This document shows, in pieces, positions 33,050 through 46,065 of a DNA stretch of 64,000 nucleotides. The notes beneath the pieces were generated by a model. That model ran no database searches. It had not been told where the DNA came from and saw only the letters and a program-made list of their open reading frames with translations. The stretch comes from Microstegium vimineum. Taxonomy: Eukaryota > Streptophyta > Magnoliopsida > Poales > Poaceae. The stretch spans positions 48,287,600 through 48,351,599 of the forward strand of contig CM039122.1 in the NCBI GenBank assembly GCA_022036555.1. The letters run 5' to 3'. Within the stretch, counting starts at the first letter, position 1. The number at the start of each line of letters is the position of its first letter. A program made the position numbers and the translations under genes.

Positions 33050-36000
33050 TGTTGTAAAACACATCGAGTATATACTAGAAGGAAAGAAAAAGGAAGAAAA
33101 TCTTAATTCTAGTTTATTTGTATGTGGGCTCTTATCAAATTATAGGTATTAGCAGAACTATATATACATAGAAGATCTATGTTGTAATAAACCAATATTC
33201 AAAGGAATAAAGAATAGTCTCTCTATCTTGTATCTACTTGTTTTACTATTTTCATCTATTACGTTGATTATGAGAGACGGAGAGGGAAAGATCCGAACCG
33301 TCGATAACGAGTTTTATACTACTTTGAAATAAAGCATGCATGAAGCTGCTAAATGTCAAGCATTGAAGTTAAGCCATATAAAAATGAATAAGAATTTTTA
33401 AGATTTCTTGAAGAAGAATTTAAATCATGTAATAACATACTTGTATTGTATTTAAACTTATACTATCTCTAAGTATTAGTAGTAACGGTGGTGCATTAAG
33501 TTTTAATTCCAATTGAATTAAGTGGATTATGTAAACTCATAGAAGAGTTAATGGTTACTTTATTAGCTTGAAGACTAATACATTTAATATTCTTAGTTGC
33601 AATTCTTACTTGAAGTAATATATGCTAATTTTGCATGGAATAAATTAGTTTTATATGTTTTACATATAAATACTTGTCTAATTTTGCCTATTTAAATAAT
33701 TTTGCATGAATTTTATCCACAAAGAAGCCTTAATTAACCATGAAGGTTATAGTTCTTTGTGCAATACTACCATGTAGGTAGAAGGGAAACTGAATTTTCT
33801 AAAAGCACATGAATAATTAGACTATATTAGCATACTAAATAAACTAGAAGTTTATGTTCTACCACAAATATATTATTGTGTACACTGAATAATACACTAA
33901 ATATATGAATTTCATGCTACAACCATTGAATACTAGAAGTATGATGCATGAAGCATATTTTTACTTGAAGTAATTATGACATGAAAAGGGGAGGAATTTT
34001 GGGTAAAGGCATAAGAAAATGTGGGTAATATATATTTAATAGGCATAACTTTTCTAAATCTATCTTTAAGTGAAGCTTGTAGCTTTGCATTTATTATTAT
34101 CTATTTTGTTGGATTGAATATCAAGATTCCACATTACACATGAATGTGTATCACTATATTGTGCTCCCGTTGAGCTACAAATATCTCCCCTCGTACATAC
34201 ATATTGGCATGGAAGCTATGTTTGTAGTTTGTAGCTACTAATTTTCCCCTTACAATTAAATTGGCTATCTAGCATGTTATGCCAAAATAATTTTTATTGA
34301 AATAATGAATATGTTGCTTTTCTAATGCATTGCATGCATAAGCAATATGATTGATCTAAGGTTAAGCAGCTTGAGATCAAGGGGGAGAGTTAATATGAAG
34401 TTAACTTAATGGAGACTAACCCATTAGATATGATGAATAATTGTGGAATTAAGATAGTAGATAACATACTTATGATGATTTGGGATTTATGAAGAAAATG
34501 CATCTAGCAATTTTTGCATTAATGACAAATAGAAAATTCTAGAAAAAATTCCATGTGAATTTGAATGTTGCGTATTTTATACATTTGAAGTATATTATCC
34601 TTTTTTATGTATGAGTATTTGGATCATATTTTTAGGCTATAAACAATTGCATTTACTTAATAACCCCCATGTTTAAATATGTGTGTGAATATTTTCCAAA
34701 AAAAATTATCATAGCATACATGAATGGGCCTCCACCTGTAGTTGGAGATATATGAATTTGAACTATTTTAAGCCCATGATAGGGGATATCTTTTGAAGTA
34801 TACTATTAAAGATCTGATATTGGCATTAGGGGGAGAGAAAGTCTATTTTGAATGCCAAATATTATTTCCATAGAAGGAAAATGATCTAAAGAAAATATTC
34901 CTTAAAGCTTGAAGCAGGAATTACATCACACACTAAATCAAACAATAGTTTGATTATGCTCTTATGAAGCATGAAGCAGAGCATATGCCAGATATTTTGA
35001 AAAATGAGAGGAGTAACTTGAAGTTATAAACCTGAAGTTGTGTTTACTAGTAGTAAACTAAATGTTGTATACTATACTATAAAGCTAAAATCTACGAGGA
35101 CGCCTGTGGGTTCTAGTTTAGTGTATACTCGCTAAATAAAATAAGAATAAACTCCTCCATTCTCATGAAGAGAACACCTCATAAAGAAGGTTAAGCACCT
35201 CATGAAGAGGATCATCATGAAGATGAAATCCAACATACTAAGCGCGCGCATCATTAGTGTTTGTATGCAGAACAATAAATTATCTTTTGTTTTGGGAAAT
35301 AACAAAGAGACAGAATAATCTCATACTATGAGAATATTGGGAGAAAATAATAGTTGTCGACAACGTTACCTCTATAATTGCATTCTCTTATGAGAATCCG
35401 GATCCGGAAAACAAAGTCCATGGCAAAGTCGTTTGTAGCGATTATATCGGGTCAATGAAGAAAGCAATTGAGGTTGAATCTCCAACTTAGAAAAAATAAT
35501 GTTCTGCTATATCTCTGGCAAATGAAATGAATAAATTTGAAATATGTAGTCAAAGGTGGATTATGAAGATCCATATAATTCTCGAAGAATATAAATCACA
35601 ACATATAGAAATCTCATACTAAGTATTAAGAAGTCTAAGGTATAATATATTTCTGAATGAATATTGAAGTCTCAAGAAGAGCGTGTCCTAGAAGGAATAG
35701 TCATCAACTGACTTAATATTGAATATTACTATCTCATTATATGTGATATAATAGTATCTCATATAGTAGAGAATATATCTCATAGAAGTGACATGTTATT
35801 CACTGAATATCAGAATATCCTTGAAGGAGTTAATCCATGAAGGATTTACCGGTCGATTCTTGAATAAACACCATCAATCCTTGAAGTGAATATAGACCCG
35901 AGAGAAACCAAATGAGGAATAATAAACATCATGAATATGTCATACAAACACTCATAAAGTATATATATGTAAAGCTAGCAATGAATTATTGATATCCTCT

Positions 36001-37091
36001 AAATACCATTGAAGGTATAAGAATAATGGTGACTTTAGCAATTGAATCCCCCTAAATGCCAAATGCAAGATTGGATTTACTTTTGAGTGATACAATCAAA
36101 ATCTCGAAGATTTGTAGAACAATTTGCAAATCCACTAAGAAAGGATTTTAAATAATCAAACTCTAGTATAAGTTTGATACATTATCTAGAAGATATTAAA
36201 TATTGTAACTTATTTACCCCATATTCCTCTAAAAGGATTTACCTGAAGTATAAAATTTATTTGTTTTGCACAACTGATAAGTGGTCATTATGCACGAAGC
36301 ATATTGCTCTTGTTTATACTCTTATTATAATTCATAGAAGAATTTTGAGCCAATTTTTTGAAAAAGATATAATATTATGGTACTGCATACCATCAATTAA
36401 GCACACATTTATGAAAAGTGTGAGTTGAACAATGAAGTTCAAAGGATGGCTTTATGAGGGAGAGCAAATTGATTGAATCTACCTTGAAGATAATTAAAAC
36501 CACTAGAATTACAATGATCAAGTAGATCATATTTGCTAAAACATTAAAGTTTATGCACAGATCATGAAGATAAATATTTATTCATGAAGAATAAAAGATC
36601 CTGAAGAATACATATCCAAGAAGGTTAAATGTTGTACTCTTTTTCTTTATGTGAGTTTTTACTTGAAGGTTTCTCACGCAAGGTTTTTAATGAGACAACA
36701 TGTGCAATACAATTAACGAATGTGATGTACTCTTTTCTCCAAGAACCATTTTTCCCACTGGGTTTTCGGATAGAGTTTTTAACGAGGCATGTGCATATCG
36801 TGGTAATCCCCCAAGGGGGAGTGTTGTAAAACACATGGACTCTATCCTAGAAGGGAAGGAAAAGGAAGAATCCTAATCCTAGTCCATTTGTATGTGTGTT
36901 CTTACCAAATCATAGGCACTAGCAGGACTATATATACGTGGGAGATCTATGTTGTAATAAACCAATATTCAGAGGAATAAAGAATAGTCTCCCTATCTTG
37001 TGTCTACTTGTTCTACTATTTTCATCTACTATGTTTATCATGAGAGATGGAGAGGGAAAGATCCGAACTGCCGACAACGAGTTTTATAACA
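33050..37091 (+). mobile_element. Non-coding LTR retrotransposon (LARD-like, copia-type 3' end)
   Basis: Two ~270-bp LTRs lie at 33050-33320 and 36822-37091. Both start TGTTGTAAAACACAT, and the right one ends TTTTATAACA, an inverted terminal repeat. Each LTR has a TATA-like ACTATATATA and AATAAA words after it, in plus orientation. The tract CCCCCAAGGGGGAG before the right LTR is the PPT. The 3.5-kb interior is AT-rich with no frame above 85 aa. It keeps a phrase like TTTTTCCCACTGGGTTTT near its 3' end, seen in copia elements. The LTRs differ at many positions, so the insertion is old. The TSD is unclear. It sits 143 bp upstream of the RING gene's ATG in the opposite orientation. Confidence 0.75.
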
Positions 37092-37480
37092 GAGATTTTC
37101 CTTCGAGAAAAAATGATGTAATGAAATACGGAGTATAGTTATTGAAAGGCGTTTTTTGTGTGTGTGTTTAGAATAACTCTATAGTACATTTAACAATTAT
37201 TAATCTCCAATTGCTACAAAATAAACGTCATAGATATGTGAAGCACAATTTTATGGGCACAACTGTTGTACACCTAAATAAAATACATATGTTTTGACTA
37301 CTTGGATTGTCAAAACTTGTCTATTTCAAATGAGAACATGTCTTTCAAATGTGGACGGAGGAAAATTTGTTACTCAATTACTAGTTGTTTTGTCCTATGG
37401 AAGAAATTTTTTTAATACATGCATGACTGTAATTTGCAAAAATTTAAGTATTTGCAAACGTTTAAAGCGCATAAGATTTA

Positions 37481-38475
37481 GATGGTGTTTGGCTCACCAA
37501 AGTATAGTGGTATTTGATTACAAGGACGAATTGGTTTCGGTACATGCATTCGGTTTAGATTGACCCATTACGTGGCACCGAGCATCTCAAGAGTTTCTAA
37601 TGAAGCCTCACAATTTAAATAGATAAAACCCACCTCCAAGAATTCCAATCTTACCTCCCAATTTTTGATAACATAGAAAAAAATCACCGAAAGCGCGGCT
37701 ATATCCACGTGTCTTCCACACGCGTATTGGCCTACCAATGTAAGGTGGAAAAGTAGGAAAGAGTTCCTAACACAAATGTAAAGAGAAATAATATATAAAA
37801 GTTGTTAGGACAATTTAGAAGTGGTATAGGATTGGTGATATAAACTTGTGTTTTATATTTTAACAATGAATTTTTGAAAGTTTTATTTATTTCTTCCAAT
37901 ATTTTTTGGTGAGTTGAAAAAACTCATTGGTTTTGATAAGAAATTCTTAAAAACTCTCGGAGTTGCTCTTGTACTGTCCTGAGCATTATCGTGTTACCAT
38001 ATCTCCAAGACTCGAGTGTTTCATATTTGCTCCCTTGCGCCACCCCTTGCCCCCTTCCTAGAACGACAATCTTCGTGAGCAACCACACTCGACCTTGTTG
38101 TCATGATCTCGCTCTCCTCCCCCTTTACTCTCCCTCTCTCTTGTAGTCTCTCCTCTTTTCTCGCTTTCAATCTTATATTCGATTCTTCACTTAGGTGTGA
38201 GAGTAGAGGACTTGCCAATGATGAGGCCACATGGTTATTAGCTAAAATGCTTGCAGGGAGAGAGCCACAGGTGAGTAGATAGGAAGAACTCAAGTCTTGG
38301 AGGGATGGCAGTGGTAGCATGCCAACATATGCTCCATGATGAGGGGATTGTGTGTGAATGACCCATATCCAATTACATGTCACCACATAGAGTTGGTAAT
38401 CAAACAATGATACAATACTTATTCACTTTTGTACTAAGATATTATTAATTACATTTTGATGAACCAAACACCATC
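37481..38475. mobile_element. PIF/Harbinger-type non-autonomous element
   Basis: The left end GATGGTGTTTGGCTCACCAA and the inverted right end GATGGTGTTTGGTTCATCAA match at 18 of 20. Both sides are flanked by TTA, the TSD typical of PIF/Harbinger. It is 995 bp long. The interior has an A/T-rich left part and a right part with GAAG/CTTC-rich words, and no transposase domain was seen. Confidence 0.75.
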
Positions 38476-38478
38476 TTA

Positions 38479-39536
38479 GTTTTATTAGGACAATCAAGTC
38501 CACGCCTTTTAGCTTATTTGGCATGGCTTTGGCTCTGATTCCAATAGCAGCTTCGGCAAAGGACCTAGACCAAACATCTTAGGAGGAGCCATTTTTTGTG
38601 CATGCAAGAGGAATGAGAGTTGATTTTTGTGTACAAGTCAAAGCTACAATTTGTGGATCCTCCCTATAGATCTAGATCCAACAGAGGAGCACCTGGGGAG
38701 GTGAAACAACTACTTGTCACACCATAGGTTAGTCATGCCATGATTTTTTGGTAGTTCTTTGGTTCACTATCATAATTATAGCGCACACACTTTCTTATCA
38801 CCCTACCCCACACATTGACAATGTTGTAGACTCATTTTCTTATCAAGTGTGGCTTCAATTTTGCTCGTTATATTTTCTATGGTAGCCATAGTTTGCTAGA
38901 GGTTAGGCATGATGTCCCGACCAAATAGGCCCCACATGCTAGGTGCATAGTTAGCAACCAACCATGCGGTTTATTGCAAACAATGATAATTTGGACCTCA
39001 TGTGGCTCGATTAGCAAGTTTGGAGACCTGAGCGTTTTGGAAGTTAGGGAGTTCATGTAGGCCGTTTGGTAAATTTTTAGGACCTGCATATGCAAGTTTA
39101 GAAGTTTGAGACTTAGATGGCACTATGCAAGTTTAGGTAGTGAACCCAACATGTTAGATACACAACAACACTAGCTAAGTCAAAGTATCACTAGCGTTGA
39201 GTTAGCATGCCACATTGGCATATGGATTAGGTTTAAAGTTGTTTGTACTTGTATTAGATCTAAAGACAAGTTTAGAGACCCAAAATTTAAAAAGTGAAAG
39301 TTAATTCAGGGCACCGTATCATAATATTTTGATATTGACTTAAATTGAACAGCCCATTTTCTAATGACAAAACTTGAAACAATATCAAATATACTATTTA
39401 AATGTATTAATAAAGTACATATATAATAAAAAACGGGGAAATGAAGTCACTGCTGGTTGGATCTACTAATGAACCGACAATGACTCTATGCTATTTCTCT
39501 CAGAGTAGAGACATGGTCCAATAGTTATCCTTTTAA
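38479..39536. other. Intergenic DNA, no gene seen
   Basis: Only short frames. The sequence around 38880-39120 repeats phrases such as GCAAGTTTAG/GCAAGTTTGG but shows no clear unit. Confidence 0.5.
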
Positions 39537-39538
39537 TA

Positions 39539-39782
39539 CTCCCTCTATCGATGAATAAATAGATTTTTTTAGATGTCTTAAGTTAAATTTTTAAATTTTG
39601 ATCAAATTTCTAAAAAAAAATATTACGATCTATGGTATCAAATTAGTATCGTTAGATTTATTATAGAATCACATGGTGCTCAATTTATGTCATAGATGTT
39701 GTTATTTTTTTTCTATAATGCTAGTAAAAAGAATTTGACTTATATGGATTATAGGAGTTAATTTATTTGGGGACGGAGGGAG
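39539..39782. mobile_element. Stowaway-type MITE
   Basis: CTCCCTCTATCGATGAATAA at the left and GGGGACGGAGGGAG at the right are flanked by TA on both sides. It is 244 bp and AT-rich. Confidence 0.8.
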
Positions 39783-39949
39783 TACCATATCTGTTGCAGT
39801 CATGAGACTTTTCCTACTTGGTATAAAATTGACATTGATAGGCAAGCCCTATCACCATTGCATGACGATTGACCTCTATCAAGTTAATTCTGATGGTGAG
39901 TTTAGACCTGAGAGTGAGAGTAGTGTAGATTCTTCGAACCAATGACTTG

Positions 39950-39953
<4 letters not shown>

Positions 39954-40041
<88 letters not shown>
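39954..40041. repeat. (AT)n microsatellite
   Basis: About 88 bases of uninterrupted AT dinucleotides, in the DNA downstream of the P450 gene. Confidence 0.95.
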
Positions 40042-40044
<3 letters not shown>

Positions 40045-40581
40045 AAAGTGATACTTCTTTTTTCTAAGGCATAGTTACTTCCATTTGTGATGTACTCATT
40101 GGATTAGTATGTGGACACTCAATCTTGAGACCAAACCAAGCAACTTGTATATACCAGAGAACTGCTGAAACAATGCATGCATGCATGCAGGCCAAAACAT
40201 AGTGGTCACTACATATAGGCAAGCGCTAAGCGCTTGTACATGATAGATTTAAACTACATGCCACACCATATGGGTAGACCGTATAGAGACCACTAACCAC
40301 ACGGGAAACAAAAGGAGATCCCAAAATACAAACACCGACCCTATGTATGTTTGCAGTGGAAACAGGGACCTAAATATATACTTTGGTCACAAGACTATAC
40401 TACACTAACAAAGAGGTGCCCTACAATGACCTCAAGTATATGTATAGGACTGCTTCATCACACCTAAATATATATGCTATATTTTTCTATTTATTTCCTG
40501 TATATGTTTGCCTGCAAGCAACCACATTGACCTGACAGAGAACACGCTGTATTCGGGAATCAGAACGGATCGAAGGTGGTG

Positions 40582-43500
40582 TCAGTTCTTAGGTAAGAGC
40601 TGAACATGAAAGCCATCGGGGAAGCTTAGCCCGGGGGTACGCACTATGTTCCCTCCTTTGATTGTCCTCCAACTGCAAATCACCAAATTTATCTTAGAAT
40701 TTTGATTTAATTTTTTCAGAAGAATTTAAATATTTGTGCATCTGCAAGTACTAAGAACGGGTACCTGTATTTTGTAACCAGGCAGTGGATGAAGGTTGCC
40801 ATCAAGACCTTGCTGAGATCTGTGCCAACACAGAACCGGAGCCCCCACCGAAGGCCATGAAATGCTTCGTCCCACCGGTGATTTCCACCTTGTCCTGGAC
40901 AAGTGATACCCACAAGAATTGTTTAGAATCCAGAGAAACTTGGTCGGTCAAGAACTGAATATATGTTGTATAATGTTTTTTGTCCATTTGCTTTTGTCTT
41001 CGGAGTTACATATGAATATGAATCCATGCAGGGAGGCTTCTAGCTATGATGCATATGGGAGTATCTTATTACAAGTTGCTGCACCCTTTTTGCTTGATGC
41101 GAACAATGTACTGTCTCAGTTGTTATGGCTTTAAGATTGCTTCATTTCTTTATACGTACGTGTCTCTTTTCAGTGGAACAGCGCGCATATTAATTATTAA
41201 GTACTCCCTCCGGTTACATTCTAAGAATCTTAGAGAGTCAAACTATTTCAAGTTTGACTAAACTTATATGACAATATAATAACATTTATGATTACAACTA
41301 AGTATCATTAGATTCATTATCAATTATATTTTTATTGTATAACTATTTAATATTAAAAATCTTGATAGTTTTCTCTATAATTATTAGTCAAACTTGAGAT
41401 GCTTTGACTCTCCAAAATTCTTGGAACGTCTTATAATTTGGAACGGAGGGAGTAGCTCTTATTTGACTATATGTTGTTCCATAAGCTGACACTTGACCAT
41501 TCTCATGTAGACATATCGACCGCGTAGCAATCTACAAACAAACAACTCAAGGAGACTACGCCAAATCCAGGTTCATGTCCCCTTGCTGATATAGGAGCAT
41601 TGGGGCGAGATAGAATTATTTAATCATGTGTCATGTCTCCTTGATATATTTGTTTTTGCACTTTTCACTGGGACTATGGGGGTGTTTGATAAAGATTGCT
41701 ACTTTTTGGCAAATACATCTAAACATGTAAGACAAAAAATGTCAAAAGAGTAAAAATTTGTCATTTACCATTTACTATTTTGGAGTGGCAAATAAAGACA
41801 AATAAAAAATCCTTCCACTCATACCCCTCCCTTCTATGCATGACATGTGAATGAGAGTGTAATTATTAGAGGTATATTTGTCTTTATATGTGTCATTTGT
41901 CATTTTTCATTTGGCAAAAGATCTAAATACTAGGAATTGACAAAAAAATTGTTAACTTTATTTGTCATTTGTCATTTGTTAAGGGATTCAAACATGCCCT
42001 ATATGTGATATATATGTACCATATGGTTCACCTGCGCCCCATTGAGAAAATGTCAGGCTAGAACCCTAAAACCGAGACATGCTATAGTGCAAGTGGTCAG
42101 AATCCCATGCAATTTGTAGCAATACTCCTATATTGGTATTCTTTCAAGGCGATTGGTGCAGGTTTTTGCCAATATATATGTGCGCGCTAGCTAGTCTGTT
42201 TAGGACTTGGCACGCCAATAAGTCCTTACTTTCTACTCTAGAGAACCCTAATAATAATAACTTTTAGTAGCATTGAATATATCTATGTGGATATATAGAG
42301 CTTATTTCGGTTTTGCACAAATAGAAAAGGGCACAAACCTGCCATCTCCACGGATTAAACGCTAATGGATCTTCATAGATTTCGGGGTTTAAGTGCACTG
42401 CTGGAGGACACACCATCACTCCCCAGCCTGCCGGAATGGTGTAGCCTGCATGCATAAAGATCCGGACATTCATACGATTCTTTTTTTTTGACAGAACACA
42501 AATGGTGTCTACTATTTACCACATGCAGGTATATATGTATTATTTGTACCTTTAAACTCAATGTCTTGCAAGGCCTTCCGAAAAATACCCGGCACGATGT
42601 TTGCCAATCGTGAGTGTAACCTGCTTCGTTCTCGTTCATGAACACCGAAAGAACACCGTCAGTTTACAAAAAATTGCATTTCATCAGTTTCCCAAATAAA
42701 TCCGTCCGTTTAATTTTGCCTTGTATTTGTTCTTTTTAGTGATCCACATGGCCCACATGCATATTATTGTCCCAGATTAACTTAGTTGCATAATGCATAT
42801 TAAGCTAATAAGTACAGTACAATATCTTCTTCCTCGTGGACCGTGCTTTATGCTTCACATGCACTCGATTGCACGAAAACAGTACTGATCATGCTCATGC
42901 ACTTGCACAATCGTCATTTTTCTGTCAAAGTTATATATAAAACACCCATTTGTTACCGTGGCTCCTAAGATAAGTCTATATTTATGTACGTCGAGCTATC
43001 CTTCTAATTTAACGGTGCAAGTTGCAGTGAGCAATAATCCGTGGCGTAGTATCTAGACCCGGTTAGGCTCACCTGAGATGTAAAGGTCATGGACTTGTAC
43101 TCGGCCCACGTGAGCCCGGCATCCCTGTCCTTCCTGTTGCTGACAATCGCCTCATGCTCCTCCTGGCCCCACACACACACATCATCTCTAGCTGGTCAAT
43201 TGTTTCAGGCAGGCAGGCAACGCGTACGCGTAACGTACGTCGATGGAAGTAAAGAATTGCGTTCAATTCGATCGGCACGCACGCACTGCACTGCACTGCA
43301 CTAACCGTGAGCGCTCGGAGCACGGTGGGGTTCTCAGCCAGGAGCTTGACGCCCAGCGTGAGCGCCAGCGCCGTGGTCTCGAAGCTGGCGAAGAGGAGCA
43401 CGAACATGAGGTCCAGCGCCACGGCCTCGTCATGACGAGCTTCTCCCTCCTCAGCTCCTCGATCAGCACGTCGAAGAAGTCCTCGCTCTGCTGCTGCTGC

Positions 43501-44455
43501 TGCCTCCCCGGATTCGCCATCCGCTCCCGCATCATCGTCCTCAGCACCTTCATCGCCTTCTTCCTCCCCTGCACACACACACATGCGCCTTCATCGTCTA
43601 GAACCATTGACCGTGATCGATGAGGTAGCTTGCTTGCATGTGAGTTACCTACCTGCATGCACTCATGGTAGGCTGTGCCGGGAATGTCCACCGGGAACGA
43701 TATGAGGCCGCGAATGAAGGCGACGAAGTTCTTCCTCAGATCCTCGGACGACTTGGACGGCTCGTAGCTGATCAGCTTCTTTGCGGTAAGATCAAATATC
43801 ATCTGCAGGAACGCACGCACGTACGCAGGAAATTAGCTATAGCTACATTGATTTCATTTCATATATCGTGCGAAAGATCATCGATCATCAGTTCACTTCT
43901 TACGGTGGAGATGGCGTCCTTGAGCTCGACGCCGCCTCTGGGGCTGGGCCGGCTCGCCCACGCGGCGAGGCTGGCACGGCAGGCGCGGTGGGTGTCGGCG
44001 AGGAGCACGGCCCTGAGGTTCTCCTGGCCGTAGAGGCGGAGCACGAGCGTCTTGAGGTACTTGTAGAGGATGCCGTGGAGGGAGCCGACGTTGTCGCGGC
44101 CGAAGATCTGGGTGAAGGTGTCCGGGTACCAGCTCTGGAACAGCTTCCCCTCCTGCTGGAACACGTAGTAGTTCAGCTCTGGGTCCGCCGACACCACCAC
44201 CGACCGCCCCACGATGCTCGTCTTGAAGATGTTGCCGTACCTGTTCAGTCTCTCCTTCACGAATGGCGAGACGTCACAGGTAGGATTGGGCGCGAAGAAC
44301 TGCAGGGTCTCGCCGAGGAGAGGGAAGCCGAGGGAGCCCGGAGGCAGCTGGCCGTTAGCTTTCGGGTGGCTCCACCTGTATGCCCACAGGATGGAAGCCA
44401 TGGCCACGGTTAAGGTCACAGCCCACAACACTGCTACACAGACCAGTGATTCCAT
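40582..44455 (-). pseudogene. Cytochrome P450, CYP87A type, eight exons with three damaged
   Basis: Exons are 43904-44455, 43653-43802, 43306-43568, 43073-43162, 42550-42620, 42339-42445, 40765-40894 and 40582-40672, all bounded by GT-AG. The product starts with a membrane anchor (VCVAVLWAVTLTVAMASILW) and the proline hinge PPGSLGFPLLGETLQFFAPN. It has CYP87A landmarks such as HGILYKYLKTLVL and MIFDLTAKKLISYEPSKSSE, and the I-helix FASFETTALALT. CYP87A enzymes are ER monooxygenases, and some act on terpenoids or sterols. Damage: exon 3 is 263 nt where phase demands 264 (break near 43430). Exon 5 is about 5 nt short and lacks the K-helix Glu of ExxR. Exon 7 is 130 nt and shifts frame inside the heme motif (FGGG | RFCVG). 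The model would otherwise be about 486 aa. Read as a pseudogene unless these are sequencing errors. Confidence 0.85.
41204..41452. mobile_element. Stowaway MITE inside a P450 intron
   Basis: CTCCCTCCGGTTACATTCTA at the left and TTTGGAACGGAGGGAG at the right, with TA flanks. It is 249 bp and closely similar throughout to 26315-26566, so both belong to one family. Confidence 0.9.
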
Positions 44456-44662
44456 GGCGGCCGCCGCGCCGCGCCGTCAAGGTAGTTAGCTAGCTAGGAA
44501 ATTAAAGATCGAGAAAGCTATGGCCTGGTGTTCGAATGGTGACTCTTGATGCCAATGGCGTTGCAGGCTGTAGATCGATATATAGATCGGCGCAGCAGAG
44601 TACAGAGATGCAGGAGAAACTACTGCAAGATATGGTTGCACAACCGAGAGCCGCGTGCTTGG

Positions 44663-44671
44663 TTTATATAG
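44663..44671 (-). promoter_or_regulatory. TATA box of the CYP87A-like gene
   Basis: The minus strand reads GCTATATAAACC, 208 bases upstream of the ATG at 44455. The spacing suits a leader of about 180 bases. The promoter looks intact although the coding exons are damaged. Confidence 0.6.
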
Positions 44672-44815
44672 CAGGTGAGGTTGCTTCGTTCGCTAAAGGT
44701 TTCATTCAGGCTTGCAGCATGCTTAGATAGGCAGGCAGAAACATATATTTTTTCTGTTAAAAAAACTAATTGGGGGAGGATTTTTTGCCACAGAATCGCT
44801 GCCAGTGTTTATCTT

Positions 44816-45614
44816 TGTTGAGACTAAAGTCGCGAAGGTCCCCTGCGGCCCAAGATTAAGCAAAACGAAGACACCCCCCCTCACCAGAAGACGCGTTCTC
44901 CGGTAAGACGAGACCATAGGCGAAGGCCAAGGGCCTTCCGCCAACCTTGAAGAACATGTTCGTTTCTGTGCGCAAGTATTATGACAATAAGAGGCCGGGG
45001 TCTTCGCTTAGCGGCAAAGCCAGGCGACAGCCGAGCGAAGACCCACAATGCGGAGCCCCCGGGGCAGGCCGCCGGGAACTTCGTTCCACTAGACAGAACG
45101 AAGCCGGAAGCGGGATGGAAGCCTACGGTGCGAAGGCCCCAGAGGAGTCTGAGGCGGCAGACACGCAAAGGCTTTCGAAGCGAAGGCCCTCGGGGTAAAG
45201 AGCCCGGAGAGGCGCTCCGGGAGCGAAGGAGTCGCAGCCGGACGTCCGAACAGGCTAAAAACGTCTCAGGGGGAGCAATCAAGGTCGTCTGCCGGGCCCG
45301 GGCAAATGGGCCTCCACCAGCGTGCTCTCCGACCTAGTAATTCCTATCGAGTACAGTGTGACCGAAGGACCCCCGGGGTGTTAGAGAGACCTCCGGAATA
45401 TTCCGGATCAGGTAGAGGGGTATTTGTGTAATCGTGATTGTAACGTGAACAATGTACTATAAAAAGGGGTCACCACCCAACGTAACATGAGAGACATCAT
45501 TCATAATTTCTAGGGTTTCCCGTTTTCATTGTCAAGTCGCGCCGCCATTCTCACGGGGGCCCTTTAGCAGCGCGAAGGCCCAACGCACTCACTCGGTGTT
45601 ATACTTACACCACA
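44816..45614 (+). mobile_element. LTR-like fragment with plus-strand promoter
   Basis: A GC-rich block with repeated GCGAAGG words runs from TGTTGAGACTAAAGTCGCG to GTTATACTTACACCACA. It holds a good TATA region (GTACTATAAAAAGGGG, 45455-45470) followed by a leader-like stretch, the layout of a gypsy-type LTR. No TSD could be matched, and GCGAAGG words continue to about 45700, so the boundaries are tentative. It lies about 150 bases upstream of the P450 TATA box. Confidence 0.4.
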
Positions 45615-46065
45615 GGAGGCCTTCTGCATACGCGAAGGTCTTCTGTAACCCTCCCGAAGATCGTCGGGATCGATTCCTTCGGCAATCTGCGAAGGTCCCA
45701 TCCCCTTCCATCCTCGGGTTCTGTTCGGAGGAAGGAAAGAATCCGCCCGCCAGGAAGCTCGTATTGGGTTGTTCTGTTCTGAAGAATGTGCTGCATGCCA
45801 CAGGAAATAGGCTGTTCTGCAGTGAGCTTTTCTGGGCGTGGTCGCCTATTTTTAAGTTTGGCTGGCCTGCCTCTGTGTGGTTTAGCAATAGTAGACGACA
45901 TGTACAGCGATGGGCTGCCGGCTGTTCTCCAGACCAGGGATTGTTCCAGTCTCCATGTTAGATTATGCCATTAGCAGAAACAGGGCTACTTTTGGCTGTA
46001 TGTACTAGCCAGTTTTCATATGTGCGGGCATATTCTTGTTTGGTTGCACCTGCAAATATAGTATA
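45615..46065. other. Intergenic DNA, tail of the LTR-like fragment
   Basis: The first ~120 bases share the GCGAAGG vocabulary of the preceding block. The rest holds nothing recognised. Confidence 0.4.

Noticed and set aside
36174..36834. Small frames in the LARD-like interior as possible pol remnants
   Set aside because: None shows a recognisable RT, RNase H or integrase motif.
45589..45974. Overlapping ~100-aa frames on both strands
   Set aside because: They lie at the edge of the LTR-like fragment, have no domain, and no codon signal separates the strands.
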